Positions 16,452-23,738 of a stretch of 64,000 nucleotides of DNA are shown piece after piece (position 1 is the first letter of the stretch; each line of letters begins with the position of its first letter). Source of the stretch: Sphingomonadaceae bacterium. GTDB lineage: Bacteria; Pseudomonadota; Alphaproteobacteria; Sphingomonadales; Sphingomonadaceae. The notes under the pieces are model-generated. The model saw nothing but the letters and a program-made list of their open reading frames with translations. It made no database searches and was not told where the DNA came from. Made by a program: the position numbers and the translations under genes. The stretch spans positions 806,001-870,000 of the forward strand of contig JACKLA010000001.1 of NCBI GenBank assembly GCA_024236155.1, given 5' to 3'.

Positions 16452-17315
16452 ATGACCAACTGGACCATCGGCATCATCGGGGGCAGCGGCCTCTACCAGA
16501 TCGACGCGCTGGAGGATGCGCAGTGGATCCGCGTCAATTCTCCCTTCGGTGAGGCGTCGGACGAGATCCTGTGCGGGCGGATTGGTAACGTGCAGCTGCG
16601 CTTCCTGCCGCGTCATGGGCGCGGGCACCGTATCCCGCCATCCGAAGTCAATGCGCGCGCCAATGTCGATGCGCTCAAGCGCGCGGGCTGTACCGATATC
16701 GTCGCGATCAGCGCGGTTGGCAGCTTGCGCGAAGAACTGGAGCCGGGCCGCTTCGTGGTGGTCGACCAGTTTATCGACCGCACCAAAGGAAGGCCGTCGA
16801 GTTTCTTCGGCACCGGCATGGTCGCACATGTCAGCATGGCCGAACCGGTGTGTGGGCGTTTGTCCGGCTTCGCCGCCGCAGCGGTCGAGAAAGCGGGCGG
16901 CAAGGTGGCGAAGGGCGGCACCTATCTCGCGATGGAAGGCCCGCAATTCTCCACCCGCGCCGAAAGCCACCTCTACCGCCAATGGGGTGCCGACGTGATC
17001 GGCATGACCGCCATGCCCGAGGCGAAACTGTGCCGTGAGGCCGAGATGCCCTATGCGCTGGTCGGCATGGTCACCGACTATGATTGCTGGCGCGAGGATG
17101 CCGCCTTCGTCGAGGTGAGCGAAGTGATCGAACAGATGAACGCCAATGGCGAACTGGCGCGCAAAACGGTGGAGGCGCTGGTCGCCGCACTGCCCGAGGA
17201 GCGCGAGGCCTCACCGCTCGACACGGTGCTGGATTACGCGCTGATCACCGCGCCCGAGGAGCGCGATCCGGCGATGTGCGCGAAGCTGGATGCGGTTGCG
17301 GGGAGGGTGTTGTGA
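16452..17315 (+). CDS. mtnP: S-methyl-5'-thioadenosine phosphorylase
   Basis: Cytoplasmic purine nucleoside phosphorylase-fold enzyme (287 residues) that splits 5'-methylthioadenosine with phosphate into adenine and 5-methylthioribose-1-phosphate. The start GIIGGSGLY (phosphate loop), RHGRGHRIPPSEVNARAN, TYLAMEGPQFSTRAES and VIGMTAMPEAKLCREA are all hallmarks of MTAP. It overlaps the next small gene by four bases. The nearby radical SAM, ArsM and glycosyltransferase genes make it worth asking whether this phosphorylase also acts on 5'-deoxy-5'-arsinyl nucleosides, but nothing in the sequence distinguishes that from ordinary MTA salvage. Confidence 0.93.
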   Translation: MTNWTIGIIGGSGLYQIDALEDAQWIRVNSPFGEASDEILCGRIGNVQLRFLPRHGRGHRIPPSEVNARANVDALKRAGCTDIVAISAVGSLREELEPGRFVVVDQFIDRTKGRPSSFFGTGMVAHVSMAEPVCGRLSGFAAAAVEKAGGKVAKGGTYLAMEGPQFSTRAESHLYRQWGADVIGMTAMPEAKLCREAEMPYALVGMVTDYDCWREDAAFVEVSEVIEQMNANGELARKTVEALVAALPEEREASPLDTVLDYALITAPEERDPAMCAKLDAVAGRVL

Positions 17316-17728
17316 AGATGATCTTACTTACTGCCGCCATTTTAGGAGCAACAGAGCTACCGATGCCGGTCGCTGCCAAAGATGAGGTATGCGACCAGAC
17401 CGGTGCGCAGGTCCTGTTCCATGGCGCACTAGAAGTTGAAAGCGCCGATTTGGACAAGGCATCTCCCGCGCTCAGAAAAATCTATGCAAGTCGACCGGCA
17501 ATGATGCTCGACGGTGCTTATCCCGACCAGAGCGTGGGGATGGTGCGAATGCTCAGGGTAAACTATTTCGATAGCAAGCTTGAGATTGGAGTTTACGTCC
17601 CTGAGTCTGGAAAGTTGGGGTGGCTTGAAGTCAAAAGCGATTGCAAAAAACCTGCGCCGTCTGGCTGGGAAAAACTGCGGGATGAGTTCGTTGAACAAAT
17701 CGCGCTGGTGCGCGCTGGAACTGTCTAA
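17312..17728 (+). CDS. Small secreted protein of unknown function
   Basis: A 138-residue product with a probable signal peptide (about 1-22, ending VAAKD) and two cysteines in the mature part (EVCDQ and SDCKK). I do not recognise the family. I chose the GTG at 17312, which overlaps the mtnP stop as GTGA and has GGGAGGG about 5 nt upstream; an ATG two codons later is equally in frame. Its DNA is markedly less GC-rich than the flanking genes. The stop overlaps the 3' end of the convergent radical SAM gene by four bases. It may be a recent insertion between mtnP and the radical SAM gene. Confidence 0.6.
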   Translation: MKMILLTAAILGATELPMPVAAKDEVCDQTGAQVLFHGALEVESADLDKASPALRKIYASRPAMMLDGAYPDQSVGMVRMLRVNYFDSKLEIGVYVPESGKLGWLEVKSDCKKPAPSGWEKLRDEFVEQIALVRAGTV

Positions 17729-18714
17729 GCCGAACAACTCGCCCCGCCCAGCACGCAGAAGCGCGCGCAGTGCGGGTGGTTGAGCGCAATCTCGCCTCTC
17801 GCCTCTTCCAGCGTCCCGCCCATGTCGAAGCCATCGTCATAGGGGATCAGCGTGCAGGCGGCGACGCGAGGGGCGGGTTCGCCCTTGCGGTGGACGACCA
17901 TGCGGCTGGTGGCGCACATGATATCCGCCGGTGACTTGCCGAGGATGCCCCAGCAATCGGTGGTGATCTCGGCGATGTCCTTGCTCGCGTCCATTTCGGG
18001 GAACAGCACCAGTCGCATCGGGTCGCTCGCGTCGACGCGGATATTTTCTGCGGCGAACAGGGCGGCATAGCCCTCGCGTGCTTCGACCATGCCTTCACCG
18101 GGCAACAAGCGGCCTGCCACCGCAATCGAGAAGCCGTTGTCCGACAGCCATTTCAGCCCGGCCAGCCCGGGCTCCCAGCTGCGCGGGCCGCGTTCGCCCT
18201 CGTGGCCTTCTTGCGTATGATGGTCGAGACTGACGCGGATGGTGAGCTTGCTTCCGAAGCGTTCTCGCAGGGCCAGCAGCGCCGCCTCGTGCCGTCGCAT
18301 CGGCTTCATCGCATTGCTCAGCACCAGCGCCTCGAAACCGCGGGTGAGCGCGTCTTCCAGCATGGTCAGGAACTGCGGATTCATAAACGGCTCGCCGCCG
18401 GTGAAGCCGATTTCGCGCGTACCTATTTCCTGCGCTTCGTCGAGGAAACGCGCGACGTCGCCTGCGCCGATATAGACCAGCGCATCGTTGGTCGGGCTGC
18501 TCTCGATATAGCAGGTCGCGCACGCCAGATTGCACAGCGTGCCGGTGTTGAACCACAGCGTCTCAAGCCGCGTCAGCGGAACCGAGGCGCGGCGTTCGCC
18601 CTTGGCGGTCCATTCGGGGTCGGAGAATTTCTCCACCGGCAGCGCATCCGCCTCCACGCGGAAAGGCGAGAGGCCATTAGGCGCGTTTCTCGATTTCGTC
18701 CGGATTTCGGTCAA
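17725..18714 (-). CDS. Radical SAM protein with cysteine-rich C-terminus
   Basis: A 329-residue radical SAM enzyme. The [4Fe-4S]-binding CxxxCxxC motif is CNLACATC (C61, C65, C68), followed by the SAM-binding GGEPF at about 106-110. The C-terminal region holds six cysteines (about 254, 267, 287, 316, 320, 327; the end reads HPHCARFC), suggesting an auxiliary iron-sulfur cluster as in SPASM-like enzymes. It is not the classical ArsS: I do not see the long Cys-rich ArsS C-terminus. The gene overlaps the upstream FAD oxidoreductase gene by 4 bp and lies in a neighbourhood with ArsM and arsenosugar-type glycosyltransferases, so a 5'-deoxyadenosyl transfer to arsenic is a hypothesis only. Confidence 0.85.
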   Translation of the reverse strand: MTEIRTKSRNAPNGLSPFRVEADALPVEKFSDPEWTAKGERRASVPLTRLETLWFNTGTLCNLACATCYIESSPTNDALVYIGAGDVARFLDEAQEIGTREIGFTGGEPFMNPQFLTMLEDALTRGFEALVLSNAMKPMRRHEAALLALRERFGSKLTIRVSLDHHTQEGHEGERGPRSWEPGLAGLKWLSDNGFSIAVAGRLLPGEGMVEAREGYAALFAAENIRVDASDPMRLVLFPEMDASKDIAEITTDCWGILGKSPADIMCATSRMVVHRKGEPAPRVAACTLIPYDDGFDMGGTLEEARGEIALNHPHCARFCVLGGASCSA

Positions 18715-20132
18715 TTGAAGGCCCTGCGCAGTTTTGCGACCAGTGCCGCATATTTCTTCGGCAGGCTACCGAAGACGGTCGGCTCCCAAGCGGCGAAAGC
18801 GGCGGCCTTGGAGATTTCGCTGCGGGTCGGATAGCTGATGATCGCGCTGCCCAATGCAAAGGTGCTGCTCTTGCCGGTGATCGTCTGGGTGAAAGGCAGC
18901 AGCAACTCGCCTGCATTCTTGCCCACCACGCTGACGCCGAGCACCTTTTTGCCCTTGAGCACCATCTTCATATGGCCGCTTGTGGAGCCCTCTGCCGTCG
19001 CGCGTTCGTTTTCGGCGAATTCCTGCCTCACCACGCTGACCTTGTCGCCGTGCTTTGCGCGTGCGTCCTTTTCGGTGAGGCCGATCTGGGCCACTTCGGG
19101 CTCGGTGAATGTCACCCAGGGAAGCGCGGTGTAATCGACCTTGGTCGGCAGGCCGGTGACGATCTCAAGCGCGACGTTCGAGCCTTCGTATCCCGAGACA
19201 TGCGTCAGTCGCGGCCCGTCGCGGCAATCGCCGATGGCGTAGATCGACTTGACCGAAGTGCGGCGGCGCTGGTCGGTCTCGATCCCGTTGCGACCGATTT
19301 TGACGCCCACATCTTCCAGCCCGAAGCCGGTCGCATTGGGTTTGCGTCCGACCGCGACCAGCAGGTGCGATCCGTCGACCGTCTCGCTGCCGCCATCGCT
19401 CAGCTCGATATGTGCAGTCACTGCGGCTTCGACCTTGCCGACCTTGCCGTCGACGAAGCGCACACCTTCCTTTTCCATCACCGCGCGCACCACAGCGACC
19501 GAATCCGGATCGTCGCGGCTCATCAGGGGGGCGGGATTGACCACCGTCACCTCGCTGCCGAGGCGGCGGAAGGCCTGCGCCATTTCCATCCCGATCACCC
19601 CGCCGCCGATGATGACAAGATGGTCGGGCTGCTCTGCAAGGTCGAACAGGTTTTCGTTGGTGAGGTATGGGACATCGCCCAATCCTTCGATCGGGGGGAC
19701 AGCGGGCTTAGATCCTGTGGCGATAACGATACGTGGCGCGCGTAAGGTCCGCCCGTCGACCTCGACCGAATGTTTGCCTGTCACCTTCGCCCAGCCGAGG
19801 ATAACCTCGACCCCCATCTCCTCGAAAGTCTCGACCGAATCGTGGTGTTCGATATCGGCGATGGCCTGGTGGACATGCGCCATGACCCCGCGCCAGTCGA
19901 CCTGAGGCTCGGCCAGTGTAACGCCGTGGCGTGTCGCCACCCGTGCCTCTGCCGCGCGTTTGGCGGCGGTGATCAGCGCTTTGGAGGGAACGCAGCCATT
20001 GTTGAGGCACTCGCCGCCCATCTTGTGGCCTTCGATGAGCACGGCTTTCAGCCCGAACAGCGCGCAGCCGCCCGCAGCGGTCAGCCCGGCAGCCCCGCCG
20101 CCGATCACGATAACGTCATGCGTGAATTTCAT
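18711..20132 (-). CDS. FAD-dependent pyridine nucleotide-disulfide oxidoreductase
   Basis: A 473-residue flavoprotein of the mercuric reductase/lipoamide dehydrogenase class. The FAD-binding GGGAAG is at residues 11-16, the redox-active pair sits in ECLNNGCVPSK (C42, C47), and the NAD(P)-binding IIGGGVIGMEMA and FAD-contacting YAIGDC are in order. It lacks the N-terminal HMA domain and the C-terminal Cys pair of true MerA. The usual HPT motif of the dimer interface reads YPTRSE, so the His-Glu acid/base pair of disulfide reductases is altered. It is translationally coupled to the radical SAM gene and divergent from arsM, 80 bp away. A reductant role in the arsenic cluster is plausible but unproven. 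Confidence 0.88.
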   Translation of the reverse strand: MKFTHDVIVIGGGAAGLTAAGGCALFGLKAVLIEGHKMGGECLNNGCVPSKALITAAKRAAEARVATRHGVTLAEPQVDWRGVMAHVHQAIADIEHHDSVETFEEMGVEVILGWAKVTGKHSVEVDGRTLRAPRIVIATGSKPAVPPIEGLGDVPYLTNENLFDLAEQPDHLVIIGGGVIGMEMAQAFRRLGSEVTVVNPAPLMSRDDPDSVAVVRAVMEKEGVRFVDGKVGKVEAAVTAHIELSDGGSETVDGSHLLVAVGRKPNATGFGLEDVGVKIGRNGIETDQRRRTSVKSIYAIGDCRDGPRLTHVSGYEGSNVALEIVTGLPTKVDYTALPWVTFTEPEVAQIGLTEKDARAKHGDKVSVVRQEFAENERATAEGSTSGHMKMVLKGKKVLGVSVVGKNAGELLLPFTQTITGKSSTFALGSAIISYPTRSEISKAAAFAAWEPTVFGSLPKKYAALVAKLRRAFN

Positions 20133-20212
20133 TGTTCCACCCGTAACCCTATACGCCCCGCAAACGAAGGGCTATCCAGCGACACATTCGGGACCAAGGG
20201 GCCATCCGTTAC

Positions 20213-21265
20213 ATGAATATCGAAAACAGCCGCGACTATTACGGCAAGGTTCTGACCGGGTCGGACGACCTCAAGACCGACGCCTGCTGCACCGCAGAGG
20301 TTCCGCCGCCCGCGATCCTCGCCGCGCTACGCAATGTGCATGACGAGGTGAAGGCGCGCTACTATGGCTGCGGGCTGGTGGTGCCGCAGGCAATCGAGGG
20401 TTGCCATATACTCGATCTTGGCAGCGGCAGCGGGCAGGACGCCTATATCCTCGCGCAGCTGGTCGGTGAGAAGGGCAGCGTGACCGGCGTCGACACCACG
20501 CCCGAGCAGCTCAGCGTGGCAAACGCGCATCTTGAATGGCACCGTGAACGCTTCGGCTATGCGCAATCAAATGTCCGTTTCCTCGAAGGCGATATCGAGA
20601 AACTCGGCGATCTCGACCTGCCTGAAGGTCATTTCGATGTCATCGTCTCCAACTGCGTGATCAACCTGGTGGCAGACAAGCAGGCGGTGTTCGATGCGGC
20701 CTTCCGCCTGCTCAAGCCCGGCGGCGAACTCTATTTTTCCGACGTCTATGCCGACCGCCGCGTGCCGGAGCATCTGCGCACCGATCCGGTGCTGCATGGC
20801 GAATGCCTTGGCGGGGCGCTTTATTGGGGTGACTTCATTGACCAGGCGAAACGCGCGGGCTTTCGCGATCCGCGCCTCGTCACCAGCCGCACACTCGGCA
20901 TTGGCGATGATGCGGTGGCGGAAAAGCTCGACGGGATCGCTTTCTATTCGGCAACCTATCGCCTGTTCAAACTCGATCTCGAAATGCAGTGCGAGGATTA
21001 CGGGCAGGCGGTGCGATACAAGGGTACCGTTCCGGGGCAGGAGCGCGTCTTTGAGCTCGACGATCACCATCATATCGAACGCGGGCGGATGTTCCCGATC
21101 TGCGGCAACAGCTGGAAGATGCTCAGCGACACGCGCTTTGCCGAACATTTCGACTTCTTCGGCGATTTCTCGACCCATTACGGTGTGTTCCCCGATTGCG
21201 GGGTGGCAGTGCCCTTTGGCGCGGATGAAGGTTCGGTGCCCGACACTCCGGCTGCCTGCTGCTGA
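20213..21265 (+). CDS. arsM: Arsenite methyltransferase (ArsM family)
   Basis: SAM-dependent methyltransferase of 350 residues. The SAM motif DLGSGSGQD lies at 68-76. All four cysteines known from algal ArsM have counterparts at the same spacings: C25 (with C26) in DACCTAE, C53 in YYGCGLV, C148 in SNCVINL and C198 in GECLGGAL; the intervals 25-53 (28) and 148-198 (50) equal those of C44-C72 and C174-C224 in the Cyanidioschyzon enzyme as I recall it. The long C-terminal domain (CEDYGQAVRYKG, MFPICGNSW) and the ending AACC match the cyanobacterial-type ArsM. It should methylate trivalent arsenic. It overlaps the epimerase gene by one base and is divergent from the FAD oxidoreductase gene. No ArsR gene was seen nearby. 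Confidence 0.9.
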   Translation: MNIENSRDYYGKVLTGSDDLKTDACCTAEVPPPAILAALRNVHDEVKARYYGCGLVVPQAIEGCHILDLGSGSGQDAYILAQLVGEKGSVTGVDTTPEQLSVANAHLEWHRERFGYAQSNVRFLEGDIEKLGDLDLPEGHFDVIVSNCVINLVADKQAVFDAAFRLLKPGGELYFSDVYADRRVPEHLRTDPVLHGECLGGALYWGDFIDQAKRAGFRDPRLVTSRTLGIGDDAVAEKLDGIAFYSATYRLFKLDLEMQCEDYGQAVRYKGTVPGQERVFELDDHHHIERGRMFPICGNSWKMLSDTRFAEHFDFFGDFSTHYGVFPDCGVAVPFGADEGSVPDTPAACC

Positions 21266-22296
21266 TGCGGATACTGGTGACGGGGGCCGCCGGGCTGGTT
21301 GGCGGCGAGGTTTGCGCGCGGCTGGTTGCCGCCGGGCATAGCGTCACCGCGCTGGTCCATCGCAACCCCGATATCCGCGCCAATAACGGCTCCGCTGTCG
21401 ATGTTGCGCGAGTTCTCAAAGGCGATGTCTCCGCCGCCCATTTCGGATGGGACGAGGGCCAATGGCTCGAGGTGTCCAAGGGCCACGACCTGCTGATCCA
21501 TTGCGCGGCGACGGTGCGTTTCGACCTTGCGGAAGAAGACTACCGCGCGGTCAATCTCGGCGGCACGGCCAATGCGCTCGCGCTGGCCGAGGCAGGCGGG
21601 ATGGCGTTCCTACATGTCAGCACCGCCTATGTCTGCGGCACGCGCGACGGGCCGATCCGCGAAGGCGATCTGTTGCCCGACAGCGGCTTCGCCAATGGTT
21701 ACGAGGCGAGCAAGGCGGCAGGCGAGCGGCTGGTGCAGGCGAGCGGTCTGCGCTGGGCCATCGCGCGTCCCTCTATCGTCGTCGGCGAGCATGCCAGCGG
21801 CGCAATCCGCCAGTTCGACACCACCTATGCCGCGTTCAAGCTGATCGCCGAGGGGCGCGTGCGCCACATGCCCGCGCGGCCCGGCGCAACGCTCGACTTT
21901 GTGCCGATCGACCATGTCGCAGCCGGGATCGTCGCGATTGCGGAAGCGATGGACGAGGCGGAAGGGGGCATATTCCACCTCGTCTCGAGCCAACCGCTAC
22001 CGGTCGAGCGGTTTACGTCCGCCATCGGTGCCTATCCGCATTTTCACGAACCTGAACTGGTCGCTCCGCAGGATTTCGATCCAACGCAGCTGCCCGCGCT
22101 GGAGCGGCGGCTGTTTCGCCGCGTGGCGGGGCTCTATGCGAGCTATTTCCAGCGCGATCCGCATTTCGACGACAGCGCCTTTCGCGAGGTCACCGGGATG
22201 CAATGCCCCGAAACGGGCGAAGCCTATATCCGGCGGCTGATCGACCACTGCATAGAGGTCGGGTTCCTCGGCCGGGAAACAGAAGCCGCAGAATAG
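21265..22296 (+). CDS. NAD(P)-dependent extended-SDR epimerase/dehydratase
   Basis: A 343-residue extended short-chain dehydrogenase. The Rossmann motif GAAGLVGG occupies residues 7-14 and the catalytic YxxxK is Y146-EAS-K150, with a Ser in VSTAYV. Such enzymes modify nucleotide sugars or reduce acyl or keto groups; the substrate here is not readable. The start overlaps the arsM stop (TGATG), so the two are translated together. With the two glycosyltransferases converging from the other side, it may shape the sugar part of an arsenosugar-like product. That is inference from context. Confidence 0.85.
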   Translation: MRILVTGAAGLVGGEVCARLVAAGHSVTALVHRNPDIRANNGSAVDVARVLKGDVSAAHFGWDEGQWLEVSKGHDLLIHCAATVRFDLAEEDYRAVNLGGTANALALAEAGGMAFLHVSTAYVCGTRDGPIREGDLLPDSGFANGYEASKAAGERLVQASGLRWAIARPSIVVGEHASGAIRQFDTTYAAFKLIAEGRVRHMPARPGATLDFVPIDHVAAGIVAIAEAMDEAEGGIFHLVSSQPLPVERFTSAIGAYPHFHEPELVAPQDFDPTQLPALERRLFRRVAGLYASYFQRDPHFDDSAFREVTGMQCPETGEAYIRRLIDHCIEVGFLGRETEAAE

Positions 22297-22384
22297 CCCT
22301 CCCCCGTGCGGGGGAGGGTTGGGAGGGGGCTGCCACGTTTCGGGCGCCGAACACCCACCCCCGACCCCTCCCTCAAGGGAGGGG
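22297..22384. repeat. Dispersed GC-rich palindromic repeat, copy B
   Basis: Hairpin CCCTCCCCC-GTG-CGGGGGAGGG starts directly after the epimerase stop. A variable centre with CGAACACCCACCCC follows, then hairpin CCCCTCCCT-CA-AGGGAGGGG. It is the same element as copy A in the opposite orientation. It fills the whole gap between two convergent genes and may serve as a two-way terminator. Confidence 0.85.
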
Positions 22385-22388
22385 AGCA

Positions 22389-23117
22389 TCACCGCACATG
22401 CGGGTAGTTTTTCTCCATCCGGTTCCGCGCCCCGACCGCCCATAAAATGCCGACCTTGAAATAGATCCAGTTGGCTTTCAGCGGCCCCCATGCGGCGATC
22501 CGGCGGTCGCTGGTTTCGACCCAGCGCCGCACCATCCTGATCCGCCCCAGCCGGGCGAACTTCACGCACAGATCGGCTTCTTCCATGATCGCATCGCCCG
22601 GTGTGCAGCCGCCGATTTCGAGGAACTGTTCGCGGCGGAAGAACATCGCATGATCGCCAAACAGCAGCCGCACCCCGCGAAAGAACAGGTGCGGCCGGGT
22701 GATCAGCGGCGCGTACCAGGTCTTGATCCAGTTATGGAAGGTGGTCCCCCAGCGGATCTTTTCACCCCGGATCAGCGGGGTGAAACTGGCCAGCGCGATC
22801 CTTTTATCGCCCAGTGTCTCCCGGATCACTGCCACCATATCGCGCGGCGGGCGGGTATCGGCATGGAGCACGCAGACCAGCGGCGCGCTTGCCGCCTCTA
22901 CCCCGGCGTTGATCTGCCGCCCGCGCCCGGCATCGGTTTCGACGAGCTGCCAGCCTGCTGCGCGCACAATCTCGCAGCTGCGGTCGGTGCTGCCGCCATC
23001 GACCACGATCACCTGAACCGGTTGCGGATCGAGCGTACCGACCAGCTCGACCAGTGCCGGCAAAGCCTTTTCCTCGTCCAGCACCGGAATGACAATCGCG
23101 ACGTGCTGCGCGCTCAA
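22389..23117 (-). CDS. TIGR04283-type family 2 glycosyltransferase
   Basis: A glycosyltransferase of the GT-A fold, about 242 residues: IPVLDEE at the N-terminus, VDGGSTD nucleotide-sugar site, LHADT metal-binding motif, then an acidic EEADL segment. This pattern matches the TIGR04283 family, which is often encoded beside TIGR04282 proteins and in arsenosugar gene sets. No ATG is available before the first strand; a TTG at 23117 overlapping the stop of the preceding gene (with GGAG about 9 nt upstream) gives MSAQHVAIVIP and was chosen. Coupled to the TIGR04282 gene by a 4-bp overlap. A C-terminal amphipathic or membrane-near segment (WIYFKVGILWAVG) is present. Confidence 0.87.
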   Translation of the reverse strand: MSAQHVAIVIPVLDEEKALPALVELVGTLDPQPVQVIVVDGGSTDRSCEIVRAAGWQLVETDAGRGRQINAGVEAASAPLVCVLHADTRPPRDMVAVIRETLGDKRIALASFTPLIRGEKIRWGTTFHNWIKTWYAPLITRPHLFFRGVRLLFGDHAMFFRREQFLEIGGCTPGDAIMEEADLCVKFARLGRIRMVRRWVETSDRRIAAWGPLKANWIYFKVGILWAVGARNRMEKNYPHVR

Positions 23118-23692
23118 GGAAGGTACTCCGGCCAGTCTTCGAGGTCTTCGGCGGTGTCGATATCCGAAAGCTCGGGCAGAACCGCCGGACGGATGCCCCG
23201 CGCAACAAACCGCCGCAGGGTTTCCTCGAACACCTTGTCCGTGCTCCAAGGCATATCGGTGAAGGCGAAGCGCGCATCGGCATTGTAGCCGAGCAGGTAA
23301 TAGCCGCCATCGCGCGCCGGGCCGATCACCATCTCCTCGCTCGCCAGCGTATCATGCGCAGCCCACAGCAGTTGCGGGGTGAGGCCGGGGCAATCGCTGC
23401 CGATCACGATGGCGGGCGGGGTAACGCGCGACAGCTTGTCGGTCAGGTCGCCATCGCCCTGTTCGATCACGCGCACATCATCGCCCAGGCCGGCGCGGAA
23501 CGCTTCTGGTTCTGCGCCCGTCACGCGCAGCTCGAACGGGATGCCGCTTGCCCGGGCAACCTCCACCGTATGGGCGAGCAATTTGGTATAGATCAGCGCC
23601 GCGCCCTCCGTGCCGAAGCCGGGTATCAGCCGGGTCTTGGCCTTGCCCGGTTCGGGCCAGCGGGCGAAAATCGACAGGGTAATCTCGGCCAT
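23114..23692 (-). CDS. TIGR04282-type arsenosugar-associated glycosyltransferase
   Basis: A 192-residue GT-A/nucleotidyltransferase-fold protein. The N-terminal FARWPEPGKAKTRL loop, GSDCPGLT (metal-binding Asp) and GPARDGGYYLLG are the defining motifs of the TIGR04282 (DUF2064) family, which databases title arsenosugar biosynthesis glycosyltransferase. It is coupled to the TIGR04283 partner and follows the aspartyl-hydroxylase-like gene by 46 nt on the same strand. Family members occur in organisms without proven arsenosugars, so the title alone does not prove the pathway; here arsM lies in the same cluster, which strengthens it. Confidence 0.9.
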   Translation of the reverse strand: MAEITLSIFARWPEPGKAKTRLIPGFGTEGAALIYTKLLAHTVEVARASGIPFELRVTGAEPEAFRAGLGDDVRVIEQGDGDLTDKLSRVTPPAIVIGSDCPGLTPQLLWAAHDTLASEEMVIGPARDGGYYLLGYNADARFAFTDMPWSTDKVFEETLRRFVARGIRPAVLPELSDIDTAEDLEDWPEYLP

Positions 23693-23738
23693 GCCGCCAG
23701 CTTAGCGGGGGATGCGTCGCGCCGCCATGGTGTGGGTG

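Noticed and set aside
17725..18714. Radical SAM gene as true ArsS
   Set aside because: The CxxxCxxC core is present, but the long cysteine-rich ArsS C-terminus and its surrounding motifs are absent.
18711..20132. FAD oxidoreductase as mercuric reductase MerA
   Set aside because: No N-terminal HMA domain, no C-terminal Cys pair, and no merR/merT/merP nearby.
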